Origin: Comamonas sp. BIGb0124
GTDB lineage: Bacteria; Pseudomonadota; Gammaproteobacteria; Burkholderiales; Burkholderiaceae_C
Assembly (NCBI RefSeq): GCF_003752175.1
Contig: NZ_RJVF01000009.1
Coordinates: 558,001 to 622,000, forward strand
Direction of reading: 5' to 3'
DNA length: 64,000 nucleotides
Within the stretch, counting starts at the first letter, position 1. Each line of letters opens with the position of its first letter. Positions 56,381 to 64,000 of the stretch are shown piece after piece. A model generated the notes under the pieces. It was not told the origin of the DNA. It made no database searches and was given only the letters and a program-made list of their open reading frames with translations. The translations under genes and the position numbers were made by a program.

Positions 56381-57796
56381 ATGAGCGAGCACTCCCTTCA
56401 TTCTTCGCTCGTCGAACTGCTGGGCCCGGCCCACGTGTTGACGGGTACCGATGCCGCCGGTTATCTGGCGGATCAGCACGGACGCCTGGTGGGCCAGGCG
56501 CGTTGTGTGGTGCGGCCCGCCAGCACCGAGCAGGTGGCCGGGGTGGTTCGGCTGGCTCGCCGGTACGGTTTCCCCATCGTGCCGCAGGGCGGCAATACCG
56601 GACTGGTCGGTGGCGCCACGCCCGATGCGACGGGTGCCGCGGTGGTGTTGTCCACCCGCCGGCTCGACCGCATCCGCCAGGTCGATGCGCAGGACAACAC
56701 GGTGATCGCAGAGGCCGGCTGTACGCTGGCCGAGGTTCAGGCCGCGGCCGAGCAGGCCGACCGCCTGTTTCCGCTGAGCCTGGGCTCGGAAGGGAGTTGC
56801 ACGATCGGCGGCAATCTTTCGACCAATGCCGGTGGAACCCAGGTGCTGCACTACGGCAACACCCGCGCATTGGCGCTGGGGCTGGAAGTGGTGACGGCCG
56901 ACGGCGAAGTCTGGAACGGACTCGCGGGCCTGCGCAAGGACAACACGGGTTACGCACTCAAGGACCTGTTCATCGGGGCCGAGGGAACGCTGGGCATCGT
57001 CACGGCGGCGACGCTGAAGCTGTTTCCGCGTCCGTCCTCGCAGACCACGGCCTTTCTGTCCTTCGGCAGCATCGCCGCCGTGGTCGACTTCTTCGAGCGG
57101 TCGCGGGCCAGGCTCGGTCCGGCACTGACGGCTTTCGAACTGATATCGGGGCCCATCTATGCCCTGGTGGCACGCCATGTGCCCGAGATCGCCTTGCCCT
57201 TGCCCGCTGCCGAAGATCAATGGTATGCCTTGCTCGAAGTCTCGGGCTTCGACGACGAGGAGCAGGATCAGGTGCGGTTGGCGGCCCTGATCGAGCCGGC
57301 GATCGAAAGCCGAGAAGTGAGGGATGCCGTGATTGCGGACAGCCCGTCGAAAACACGGTCGCTGTGGCGGCTGCGTCACGAGGGGTTGGGTCTGGCACAG
57401 CGGCGCGACGGCGCGAACATCAAGCACGACATCGGCCTGCCGGTTTCGCGCATCGCGGAATTTCTCGCCAGCAACGCCAGGCGCCTGCAGGCCCACACGC
57501 CCGGCCTGCGGCCGATGATCTTCGGCCATCTGGGCGACGGCAACCTGCACTACAACCTGTCGCATGCCCCAGGGCAGTCGCTGGCCGAGCTGTTCGCGCA
57601 GGAGGACGCTCTGCACGGCATCACCTACGACTCGGTGCATCGCCACGGCGGCACCATCAGCGCGGAACACGGCATCGGACAGATCAAACGCGCCATCCTG
57701 CCCGACTACAAGGATGCCGTCGCAATCAAGCTCATGCAGAAGGTCAAATCAGCCCTCGATCCGCAGGGCATCTTCAACCCCGGGAAAGTTCTCTAA
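56381..57796 (+). CDS. FAD-linked oxidoreductase, GlcD/D-2-hydroxyacid dehydrogenase type
   Basis: 471 residues. The FAD-binding domain has PQGGNTGLVGGATPD near 68-82, GSEGSCTIGGNLSTNAGG and IGAEGTLGIVTAATLKLFPRP. The cap and C-terminal domain shows the FGHLGDGNLHYNL metal-site motif and EHGIGQIKR. The group includes D-lactate, D-2-hydroxyglutarate and glycolate oxidoreductases passing electrons to the respiratory chain or ETF. It starts 6 bp after the LDH2-type gene and 3 bp before the aminotransferase. The pair could interconvert or racemise a 2-hydroxy acid. Confidence 0.92.
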   Translation: MSEHSLHSSLVELLGPAHVLTGTDAAGYLADQHGRLVGQARCVVRPASTEQVAGVVRLARRYGFPIVPQGGNTGLVGGATPDATGAAVVLSTRRLDRIRQVDAQDNTVIAEAGCTLAEVQAAAEQADRLFPLSLGSEGSCTIGGNLSTNAGGTQVLHYGNTRALALGLEVVTADGEVWNGLAGLRKDNTGYALKDLFIGAEGTLGIVTAATLKLFPRPSSQTTAFLSFGSIAAVVDFFERSRARLGPALTAFELISGPIYALVARHVPEIALPLPAAEDQWYALLEVSGFDDEEQDQVRLAALIEPAIESREVRDAVIADSPSKTRSLWRLRHEGLGLAQRRDGANIKHDIGLPVSRIAEFLASNARRLQAHTPGLRPMIFGHLGDGNLHYNLSHAPGQSLAELFAQEDALHGITYDSVHRHGGTISAEHGIGQIKRAILPDYKDAVAIKLMQKVKSALDPQGIFNPGKVL

Positions 57797-57799
57797 GCC

Positions 57800-59074
57800 A
57801 TGTCCTCGTCCAATACGTTTGCGGATTCCCTGCTGTCTTCCGCCTTGCGGAATGTCGCTCTTTCCCCTATCGCGCAAGCGGGCCAACTGGCCGAGAAGCT
57901 GCGCAGCGAAGGTCGCGACATCATCTCGCTGACCTCCGGCGAACCCGATTTCGATACCCCCGAGCCGATCAAGCGAGCCGCCGTCGAGGCCCTGGCCGCC
58001 GGCAAGACCAAGTACACCCCGACCAGCGGCACCAAGGCCCTGCGTCAGGCCGTCGCCGACCATTATTCGGCCAAGCTCGGCCAGCGTTTCGGCATCGACG
58101 AAGTCATCGTCTCGAACGGCGGCAAGCAGGTCATCTTCAATGCCTACAAGGCGACCCTCGACGAAGGCGACGAGGTCATCCTGCCGAGTCCCTACTGGTC
58201 GACCTTCATCGGGGCCATCCAGATCAACCGGGGCAAGCCCGTGGTGGTGGCGACCACACAGGCCAACGACTTCACGCTGACCGGCGAGCAGCTCGAACAG
58301 GCCATCACGCCGCGCACCAAGTGGTTGCTGATCAACTCGCCGAGCAATCCGACCGGCGCGATCTACAGCCGCGCCCGCCTGCTGGAGCTGGCCGAGGTGC
58401 TGCGCCGTCATCCCCATGTTCTGGTGATGCTCGACGAGATCTACGAACACATCGTCTTCGCACCCGAAGGCGCGCCCAGCCTGCTGGAAGTCGCGCCCGA
58501 CCTGCGTCACCGCATCCTGGTCGTCAACGGTGTCTCGAAGACGTATGCCATGACCGGCTGGCGAGTGGGCTGGGCGCTGGCGCCTGCCCGCCTGGTGAAG
58601 GCGCTCGAGGCGGTGCAGTCGCAGGTGTCCTCGGCACCGTCTTCGGTGGGGCAGGCGGCTGCGCTGGCGGCGCTGTCGGGTGTGGCGGGCGATTTCCTCG
58701 CGGCCTCGCGCGAAGCCTACCGTGAACGCGCGGCCTTCGTGGCCGATCAGTTCAACCGCATCGAGGGGCTGAGCGTCTATCCGCCCAAGGGCTCGTTCTT
58801 TGCCTGGCTCGACTGCTCCGCACTGCTGGGGCGCTACCGGCCGGACGGCAAGGTGTTGACGACCGACCAGGACGTGGCCGAGTGGTTCCTCGAGAACGGG
58901 GTGGCCCTGGTGGCAGGGCACGCCCATGGGCAGTCTCCGTTCATTCGCCTGTCGTTTGCCGCCAGCTTGAACGACCTGCAGCGTGCGCATGCACGCCTGG
59001 CCGACGCGGTCGCGCTGCTCGAACTCGCGCCTCGGGCGCACGAGGAAACGACGATCGCCGTCACGGCCCTCTGA
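57800..59074 (+). CDS. Class I/II pyridoxal-phosphate aminotransferase (AspC-like)
   Basis: 424 residues, fold type I. It shows ISLTSGEPDFDTPEPI, NSPSNPTGAIYS (NPTG 183-186), D212 and Y215 in LDEIYEH, and the Schiff-base K247 in GVSKTYAMTGWRVGW. The C-terminal Arg region SPFIRLSFA binds the substrate carboxylate. It would deaminate an amino acid to the 2-oxo acid. In the operon it stands between the FAD enzyme and the acetyltransferase, which suggests it acts on the amino compound imported by the transporter. The specific substrate is not indicated. Confidence 0.93.
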   Translation: MSSSNTFADSLLSSALRNVALSPIAQAGQLAEKLRSEGRDIISLTSGEPDFDTPEPIKRAAVEALAAGKTKYTPTSGTKALRQAVADHYSAKLGQRFGIDEVIVSNGGKQVIFNAYKATLDEGDEVILPSPYWSTFIGAIQINRGKPVVVATTQANDFTLTGEQLEQAITPRTKWLLINSPSNPTGAIYSRARLLELAEVLRRHPHVLVMLDEIYEHIVFAPEGAPSLLEVAPDLRHRILVVNGVSKTYAMTGWRVGWALAPARLVKALEAVQSQVSSAPSSVGQAAALAALSGVAGDFLAASREAYRERAAFVADQFNRIEGLSVYPPKGSFFAWLDCSALLGRYRPDGKVLTTDQDVAEWFLENGVALVAGHAHGQSPFIRLSFAASLNDLQRAHARLADAVALLELAPRAHEETTIAVTAL

Positions 59075-59090
59075 TCGATCTGGAAAAACC

Positions 59091-59717
59091 ATGGGCGACA
59101 CACTCATCCGCACCACCCCCGATGATCCTCGTGCCCAGCGCCTGCTGCAGTCGCTGGACGCCGAATATGCGCAGAGGTATGGGGAATTCCGCAGCACGAC
59201 GGCCAGCAACGGACCGTCGGAAGTCAACCGGTACCCGCCTCAGGCCTTTGTCCCGCCCCTGGGCGACTTCCTGCTGCTGATCCGCGACGGCCAGGTGATC
59301 GCCGGCGGCGCTTACATGAGCCACGACGACGAGACCGTGGAGATCAAGCGGGTGTGGACGGATTCGGCCTGGCGCCGTCAGGGTCTGTCGCGCATCGTCA
59401 TGGCGGCGCTCGAGGAGAGTGCCGTTCGGCAAGGCTATACGCGGGCCTATCTCAGCACCGGTTTCCGGCAGCCCGAGGCCTTTGCGCTGTATGTGTCGCT
59501 GGGCTACCGGCCGCTCTTCGACACCACCGTCGATCTGGCGCTGTTCCGCTCGCTGCCTTTCGAGAAACACATCGGCAGGCGGGCAGGGCCGCTCGCCGAA
59601 ACGCCTTGGCGCGAAGTGTCGTCGACGCTGGAAGCCGCTACCCAACTGGTGGCGCGCATCAAGGACGAGCAGGAGAAAAAAATCCTGGCCCGTGTGGCCC
59701 GTCATCGGCAGGCTTGA
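59091..59717 (+). CDS. GNAT-family N-acetyltransferase
   Basis: 208 residues. The acetyl-CoA site motif is AWRRQGLSRIVMAALEE (Q/R-x-x-G type) near 94-110, with EIKRVWT preceding it and ALYVSLGYRPL after it. The C-terminal 40 residues form an extra helical region. It is last in the operon, 16 bp after the aminotransferase. It may acetylate the amino compound handled by the operon, for detoxification or channelling, but this is inference. Confidence 0.88.
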   Translation: MGDTLIRTTPDDPRAQRLLQSLDAEYAQRYGEFRSTTASNGPSEVNRYPPQAFVPPLGDFLLLIRDGQVIAGGAYMSHDDETVEIKRVWTDSAWRRQGLSRIVMAALEESAVRQGYTRAYLSTGFRQPEAFALYVSLGYRPLFDTTVDLALFRSLPFEKHIGRRAGPLAETPWREVSSTLEAATQLVARIKDEQEKKILARVARHRQA

Positions 59718-59917
59718 GCCCTGTTCGGCGGCGCCAGGGGCCACCGGTCGGTGTTCCGGTTGCCCGACCCTGACTGCCCCCGATGCAATTCCCGTCACAG
59801 GACTGCGCGCAGCGGGTTGTATCGCTTCGGCGATCGTTGCTTTCCTTGCCTCCGGCTCACGGCGTCCGTACAACATAAGGAGAGCATCGATAACGCAAAT
59901 GGGTGTTTTTTAGATTT

Positions 59918-59936
59918 ATAATGAGAACGATTATGA
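59918..59936. promoter_or_regulatory. Fur-box-like site upstream of the TonB receptor
   Basis: The 19-mer ATAATGAGAACGATTATGA resembles the Fur consensus of ATAAT units in inverted order (ATAATGA on the left and ATTAT on the right match well). It sits about 95 bp before the receptor start, within a 312 bp gap after the GNAT gene that holds no other gene. Iron control of the receptor follows if the site is real. Confidence 0.7.
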
Positions 59937-60029
59937 TAGCCGATCTTGCCTCCATGCGAAGGTCGGTTCATCGTACTTTCCGCTTCTCCATCTGCGCCCG
60001 GTCGACAGGGCGCCCTCTACAAACCTCCC

Positions 60030-62234
60030 ATGCATTCAACGTCTGTCCGCGACGCCGGTCTCGCGTCGTCCTTCAAGCTTTCGCCGCTCATGTCTCTGAT
60101 CCAGCACTGTCTGGGCATCAGCTTTGCCGTCGCTGCCGCAGGTGTCGCGGCACAGACCGCGCCTACGACGACCCCTTCTACAACCCCCGCGACGACCACC
60201 CTCGGCCAAGTCGAGGTCATCGGTCAGGCCGAAGCCATCGGAGGCCTGCAGAAGACCTATTCCGGCGGACAGCTCGCCCGAGGCGGCGATCTGGGCATCC
60301 TGGGCCGCACCGACCTGATGGACGTTCCCTTCAGCACGACGAACTACACCTCCGAACTGATCGAGAACCAGCAGGGGCTGACCATTGCTGACGTGGTCAT
60401 GAACGACGCGTCGGTGCGGACGTTGCAGGCACGCGGCGGCTATGGCGACGACTTCCAGATTCGCGGCTTCTCGGTGGGGGCCCGCGATGTCAGCATGAAC
60501 GGTCTGTATGGCCTGGTGCCGGCGACCCGCGTGCCGCTGGAGATGATCGAACGCGTCGAAGTGCTCAAGGGCCCGGGTTCGCTGACCAACGGCGTCGGAC
60601 CGAGCGGCAGCATCGGCGGCACCATCAACGTGGTGACCAAGCGGGCCAACGACATTCCGTTGACCCGTCTGACCTCGACCTACATGGGCAAAGCCCAGTT
60701 CGGCACCCACCTCGATGTCGGCCGCCGTTTTGGCGCGGACAACCAGTGGGGCGTTCGCGTCAATGGCGTATGGCGCAACGGCGAGGGCAACATCGACGAC
60801 GGACGCCAGCGCGTCGCTCTGGGTTCGCTCGGTGTCGATTACGCGGGCGAGCGTCTGCGCTGGTCGGCAGATGTGATGCGCACCACCGGCAAGACCACCG
60901 AGTTCCGCCCACAGAGCGCGTTCCGTGCCGGCACCACGCAGATTCCTGCCGTGCCCGATGCCCGAACCAACTTCTACCCCGGAACCGAGCTGACGGAACA
61001 AGCCAAGACGGCCATTTCGCGCATCGAGTTCGACCTCGGCAAGAACACCACGCTCTACGGCAGCATCGGTTACACGGATGCCTCGACCGACCAGACTTTC
61101 CCGACCGCGGTGTCGCGGCCGACGGACCTGCGCATCGATTCGCAGGGCAACTTCTCGGTCAACAACGGCTATTACGACGAGTACAACAAGGCCACGTCCG
61201 GCGATGTCGGTCTGCGTACGCGCTTCCGCACCGGTGCGATCGGCCACACGGTGGTGGTATCGGCCAATGCCCTGCAGCGCGAGACCGGCTACTTCTACCA
61301 ACTGACGAACACCCCCGTCGCGTCCAACATCTACAACCCTTCGCCCCTGCCCGCGATCACGTTTGCACGGGGCAAACCCAGCAAGACTGCAGAACTGGCC
61401 CAGCACAGCTTCGCCGTGGCCGACACCTTGAGCCTGTTCAACGGCCGCTTCCTGGCTACCTTGGGCCTGCGCGACCAGACCATCGATCAGAAGAGCGTCA
61501 ATGGCTCCACGCCTTACAAGGCCAGCTCGGTCACCCCGCTGGTCGGTCTGGTCTTCAAGCCCCTGAAAGACACGTCGGTGTACTACAACTACACCGCAGG
61601 TCTGACGGCCGGCGGGGTCGCCGGCCCCGCTTACGAAAACCGGGGCGAGGTCTTCGCGCCGCAGAAATCCAGACAGCATGAAATCGGCGTCAAGCGCGAC
61701 TGGGGTTCGCTGATCACGCAGATCGCGGTCTACCAGATCGAGAATCCCAGCAGCATCGTCGAGAACAACGTCTACAGCTTTGGCGGCGAGCAGCGCAACC
61801 GAGGCATCGAATTGACGGCTTACGGCGAAATCCAGCGCGGTCTGCGCGCCATGGCCAGCGTCGCCCTGATGGATGCCAAGCTGGTGCGGACAGCCAGCGG
61901 CACCAACCAGGGCAACGATGCCAACGGTGTGCCGACGCGCACCTTCAACGTCGGACTGGACTGGGATACGCCGTGGGTGCAGGGTCTGAGCGTGAACGGA
62001 CGGGTCATCCACACCTCGTCGATGTGGTACGACGCCTCGAACACGCTGCGCATGCCGGCCTGGACCCGTGTCGACCTGGGCGCCCGTTATGCGACCCAGG
62101 TCGCCGGCAAGCCGGTGGTGCTGCGTGCCAACCTGGAAAACGTCGCCGACAAGGGCTATTGGGTGACCGCGAAGGGCTATGCAACCGTCGGTGCACCCCG
62201 CACGCTGATGCTGTCGGCCCAGGTGGATTTCTGA
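60030..62234 (+). CDS. TonB-dependent siderophore-type receptor
   Basis: 734 residues. The signal peptide (SFAVAAAGVAAQ, cleavage near residue 36) is followed by a plug domain (DLMDVPFSTTNYTSELIENQQGLTIADVV near 100-130, then ERVEVLKGPGSLTNGVGPSGSIGG, then INVVTKR) and a beta-barrel ending in VDF with a terminal aromatic. The layout matches FhuA/FpvA-type iron-siderophore receptors. It acts in the outer membrane with TonB-ExbBD. The ATG at 60030 is chosen at the signal peptide, although the frame is open from 59946. The Fur-box-like site upstream and the terminator downstream make it a separate unit from the catabolic operon. Confidence 0.93.
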   Translation: MHSTSVRDAGLASSFKLSPLMSLIQHCLGISFAVAAAGVAAQTAPTTTPSTTPATTTLGQVEVIGQAEAIGGLQKTYSGGQLARGGDLGILGRTDLMDVPFSTTNYTSELIENQQGLTIADVVMNDASVRTLQARGGYGDDFQIRGFSVGARDVSMNGLYGLVPATRVPLEMIERVEVLKGPGSLTNGVGPSGSIGGTINVVTKRANDIPLTRLTSTYMGKAQFGTHLDVGRRFGADNQWGVRVNGVWRNGEGNIDDGRQRVALGSLGVDYAGERLRWSADVMRTTGKTTEFRPQSAFRAGTTQIPAVPDARTNFYPGTELTEQAKTAISRIEFDLGKNTTLYGSIGYTDASTDQTFPTAVSRPTDLRIDSQGNFSVNNGYYDEYNKATSGDVGLRTRFRTGAIGHTVVVSANALQRETGYFYQLTNTPVASNIYNPSPLPAITFARGKPSKTAELAQHSFAVADTLSLFNGRFLATLGLRDQTIDQKSVNGSTPYKASSVTPLVGLVFKPLKDTSVYYNYTAGLTAGGVAGPAYENRGEVFAPQKSRQHEIGVKRDWGSLITQIAVYQIENPSSIVENNVYSFGGEQRNRGIELTAYGEIQRGLRAMASVALMDAKLVRTASGTNQGNDANGVPTRTFNVGLDWDTPWVQGLSVNGRVIHTSSMWYDASNTLRMPAWTRVDLGARYATQVAGKPVVLRANLENVADKGYWVTAKGYATVGAPRTLMLSAQVDF

Positions 62235-62263
62235 TCGTGTAAAACCGCGATCGCGCCATCTGG

Positions 62264-62299
62264 AAAGGGCTTGCCGTGAAAACGGCAGGCCTTTTTTTT
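62264..62299 (+). terminator. Intrinsic terminator of the TonB receptor gene
   Basis: AAAGGGCTTGCCGT pairs with ACGGCAGGCCTTT around GAAA, followed by eight T residues. It lies 30 bp after the stop codon. Confidence 0.9.
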
Positions 62300-62308
62300 A
62301 TGCGTCGC

Positions 62309-63238
62309 TCAACGTTCAGCGGCATCCCCCGACCGCACGAACAGGCTCTTTCCGCGCGTTCGCAGCAACGTCAGAAGGCGGCGGGCCGCGGGCGACAGAT
62401 AACCCGATTTGCGATAGGTGACGCCGAGCTTGCGGTGCAGCTCGGTTTCCTTGAGGGGCACCTCCCGCAGTGCTTCGGTGCCTCGCCCTTCCGCCAGGGT
62501 ATGGCGCGACAGAAAGCTCAGCAGATCGTTGTGGGCGATCAGGCGGGGCAGCAGGGGGACCGAGTTGGCGTTGATCTGCACGGCAGGCGTCGGCAGGCCT
62601 CGGGACCTGAAGGCCGCATCCAGCCATTGGCGGCTGGGAATGGTTTCGAGCGGCAACACCCAGTTCCACTGGAGCAGCGATTCCATGGTGATGTCGGGCA
62701 ACTGGAACACCGGATGGTTGCGGCTGGTCGCCACGACCACGACGTCCTCGACGATGGCATGGGTGACGAGCTCGTCGTCGTTCTCGGGCATCAGGCCGAT
62801 CAGCAGATCCAATGTGCCCTCCCTCAGGCGCTCGCGCAGCATCATGCTCGGGCCGGTGGTGATGTCGATGGTGGTGTCTCGGGCTTCGGCCAGCAGCAGG
62901 TTGCAGATTTCCGGCAGCACGTAGTCGGCGGCGATCGGGCCGCTTCCGATGCGCACATGGCCTGCATTGCCCCGCGCAAAGTCGTTGACCTCACGCAAGG
63001 CCTCTTCGGTGGCACCGCGCAGCAGCCGTGCGCGAGCCAGCAGGACTTCGCCCACCGCCGTGAGCTGGATGCCACGGCCATGGCGCTCGAAGAGCTTGCT
63101 GTCGAACGCGTCCTCGAGCCGCTGCACCGCCTTGGTGAGGGCCGGCTGCGTACGGCCCAGCTTGTCCGCTGCGAGGCCGACATGGCCCAGCTCGGCCACG
63201 GCCTCGAAGTACTTGAGGTCTCTCAGGTTGATGTCCAT
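62309..63238 (-). CDS. LysR-family transcriptional regulator
   Basis: 309 residues. The helix-turn-helix is at the N terminus: LKYFEAVAELGHVGLAADKLGRTQPALTKAVQRLEDAFDSKLFERHGRGIQLTAVG (about residues 8-63). The effector domain follows (GHVRIGSGPIAADYVLP). It is divergent from a D-2-hydroxyacid dehydrogenase gene across a 397 bp gap and convergent with the TonB receptor. It most likely controls the dehydrogenase gene and possibly the large operon to its left. A perfect ATTCATGAAT palindrome overlaps its start codon (63237-63246). Confidence 0.92.
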   Translation of the reverse strand: MDINLRDLKYFEAVAELGHVGLAADKLGRTQPALTKAVQRLEDAFDSKLFERHGRGIQLTAVGEVLLARARLLRGATEEALREVNDFARGNAGHVRIGSGPIAADYVLPEICNLLLAEARDTTIDITTGPSMMLRERLREGTLDLLIGLMPENDDELVTHAIVEDVVVVATSRNHPVFQLPDITMESLLQWNWVLPLETIPSRQWLDAAFRSRGLPTPAVQINANSVPLLPRLIAHNDLLSFLSRHTLAEGRGTEALREVPLKETELHRKLGVTYRKSGYLSPAARRLLTLLRTRGKSLFVRSGDAAER

Positions 63239-63635
63239 TCATGAATCCAAGGAATCGATGTATGAATATTATTAAATGGACGGAATGATTTGTCATTCGC
63301 AGAATGGCTCTCCATAAAAGGAGACAAGCATGCGAAACAAGACGGAGCCGGCCCGTGCCGGTGCATCCATGAGCCGTGTTCACGGCTTCGACGGCGCCGG
63401 TCTGCATGGCCTGGCTGCGGCGGCCGATCGGACCCGCCAAGACTGAAACCTGCGGTGGCGAAACAGGGCCGGCGTTTCCAGCGAGACCCTGCCCGCGCCC
63501 ATCGCCGGCACGCCGCTGCGACGGACCGGCTCATGGCCTGCGCGCCCAGTCGTCATGCAACGGAAAACGGCGACCCCTCCTGCGATCTCGCGGATTCCGC
63601 GCGGTTCGACCCCTGAATCTCTTTCCTGCATTCCT
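63239..63635. promoter_or_regulatory. Divergent regulatory region, LysR gene / hydroxyacid dehydrogenase
   Basis: 397 bp. The first 70 bp are AT-rich with ATTCATGAAT at 63237-63246 and TATGAATATT at 63261-63270. The latter, read on the other strand, shares ATATTCATA with 49756-49764 before the binding-protein gene. An inverted repeat AGCCGTG-tt-CACGGCT lies at 63372-63387. An open frame on the plus strand (63290-63616) has atypical Arg/Ala-rich composition and no domain, so no gene is called. Confidence 0.4.
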
Positions 63636-64000
63636 ATGACCCCCACCATCTTCGTGACAGCGCCCCGACTCGCCCCAAGCGGCGTGGAACTCCTGGACCA
63701 GGCCCAGGCTCGTGTGATCTACCTGCAGAACGGCAACGACGTGCAGGAGGTCGAGCGGATCATGGCCAGCGAGCCGATCGATGCCGTGATTTCGCGCACC
63801 GTCGATCTCTCGGCCACGGCGATCGCGTCGTGCCCGACGCTCAAGGTGATTTCCAAGCATGGCGTCGGCGTCAGCAACATCGATGTCGATGCGGCCACGC
63901 ACAGAGGCATTCCCGTCTATGTGACGCCCGGCGCCAATGCGCAATCCGTCGCCGAAATGACGCTGGGCCTGATGTTTGCCGCCGCACGCCGGATCGCCTG
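63636..64000 (+). CDS. D-isomer-specific 2-hydroxyacid dehydrogenase (3' end missing)
   Basis: The first 121 residues are visible before the window ends. They start MTPTIFVTAPRLAPSG and contain the substrate-domain pattern ISRTVDLSATAIASCPTLKVISKHGVGVSNIDVDAATHRGIPVYVTPGANAQSVAEMTLGLM over residues 55-115, typical of D-3-phosphoglycerate dehydrogenase relatives (SerA/SlcC type). The NAD-binding domain would lie beyond the edge. It is divergent from a LysR regulator. It is probably an NAD-dependent enzyme for a 2-hydroxy acid, and with the LDH2 and FAD types in the operon at 55-58 kb it gives three different 2-hydroxyacid dehydrogenases in 9 kb. Confidence 0.9.
   Translation, partial: MTPTIFVTAPRLAPSGVELLDQAQARVIYLQNGNDVQEVERIMASEPIDAVISRTVDLSATAIASCPTLKVISKHGVGVSNIDVDAATHRGIPVYVTPGANAQSVAEMTLGLMFAAARRIA

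Noticed and set aside
63290-63616. 108-codon open frame between the LysR and hydroxyacid dehydrogenase genes
   Set aside because: Arg/Ala/His-rich composition, no ribosome-binding site, no domain. It is a regulatory region rather than a gene.

Overview
This 64 kb window is high-GC DNA from a betaproteobacterium, most probably order Burkholderiales. The reasons are the core gene order lolB-ispE-tRNA-Gln-prs-rplY-pth, the nadK-recN-rapZ run opposite hrcA, a Bug-type (TctC) solute-binding protein, and the many dpp-type and LysR/LacI-regulated transport loci. The genus cannot be fixed from the sequence alone. I see no insertion sequence, integrase, prophage, CRISPR array or rRNA.

Layout. (1) 1-9605, accessory metabolism: a truncated FMN-dependent monooxygenase, a sulfonate-type ABC binding protein, a DHA2-type efflux pump divergent from its LysR regulator, a second FMN-dependent monooxygenase, then a glucarate module (Bug binding protein, gudD, LacI regulator) with two matching operators. 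(2) 9937-17790, mostly core: an HPP-CBS membrane protein, a Pmp3-like peptide, ftsY, a pair of M16 proteases, rsmD and coaD. (3) 17875-33177, accessory: a LacI regulator divergent from a complete fructose PTS operon (fruB-fruK-fruA) with mirrored operators, an alpha/beta hydrolase, a histidine phosphatase, an M81 metallopeptidase homologue, and a peptide-type ABC transporter operon ending in a TTC38-like TPR protein. (4) 33530-47047, core: ferredoxin, pth, rplY, prs, tRNA-Gln, ispE, lolB, a TPR protein, mutM, mutY, rapZ, recN, nadK, hrcA and a CAT-anticodon tRNA. (5) 47165-64000, accessory: a frameshifted peptide-binding lipoprotein gene opposite a long operon. That operon holds an RraA-type aldolase, an intact paralogous binding protein, two permeases, a fused double ATPase, an LDH2-type dehydrogenase, a FAD-linked hydroxyacid dehydrogenase, an aminotransferase and a GNAT acetyltransferase. 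It is followed by a TonB-dependent siderophore-type receptor behind a Fur-box-like site, a LysR regulator, and the start of a D-2-hydroxyacid dehydrogenase gene.

How the genes fit together. The fru operon would phosphorylate fructose during import and convert it to fructose 1,6-bisphosphate. The gud module would import and dehydrate an aldarate. Region 5 looks like import of a small amino compound through a dpp-type transporter, followed by transamination, 2-hydroxy/2-oxo acid interconversion and aldol cleavage to pyruvate. The substrate is unknown, and this is the best candidate in the window for an undescribed pathway. A second candidate is the convergent M81-like gene and TTC38-like/ABC operon: that operon has no ATPase, and the M81 protein appears to lack one zinc ligand.

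Start codons were chosen from ribosome-binding sites, family length and gene overlap. Statements about pathways are inference unless a residue or motif is cited.
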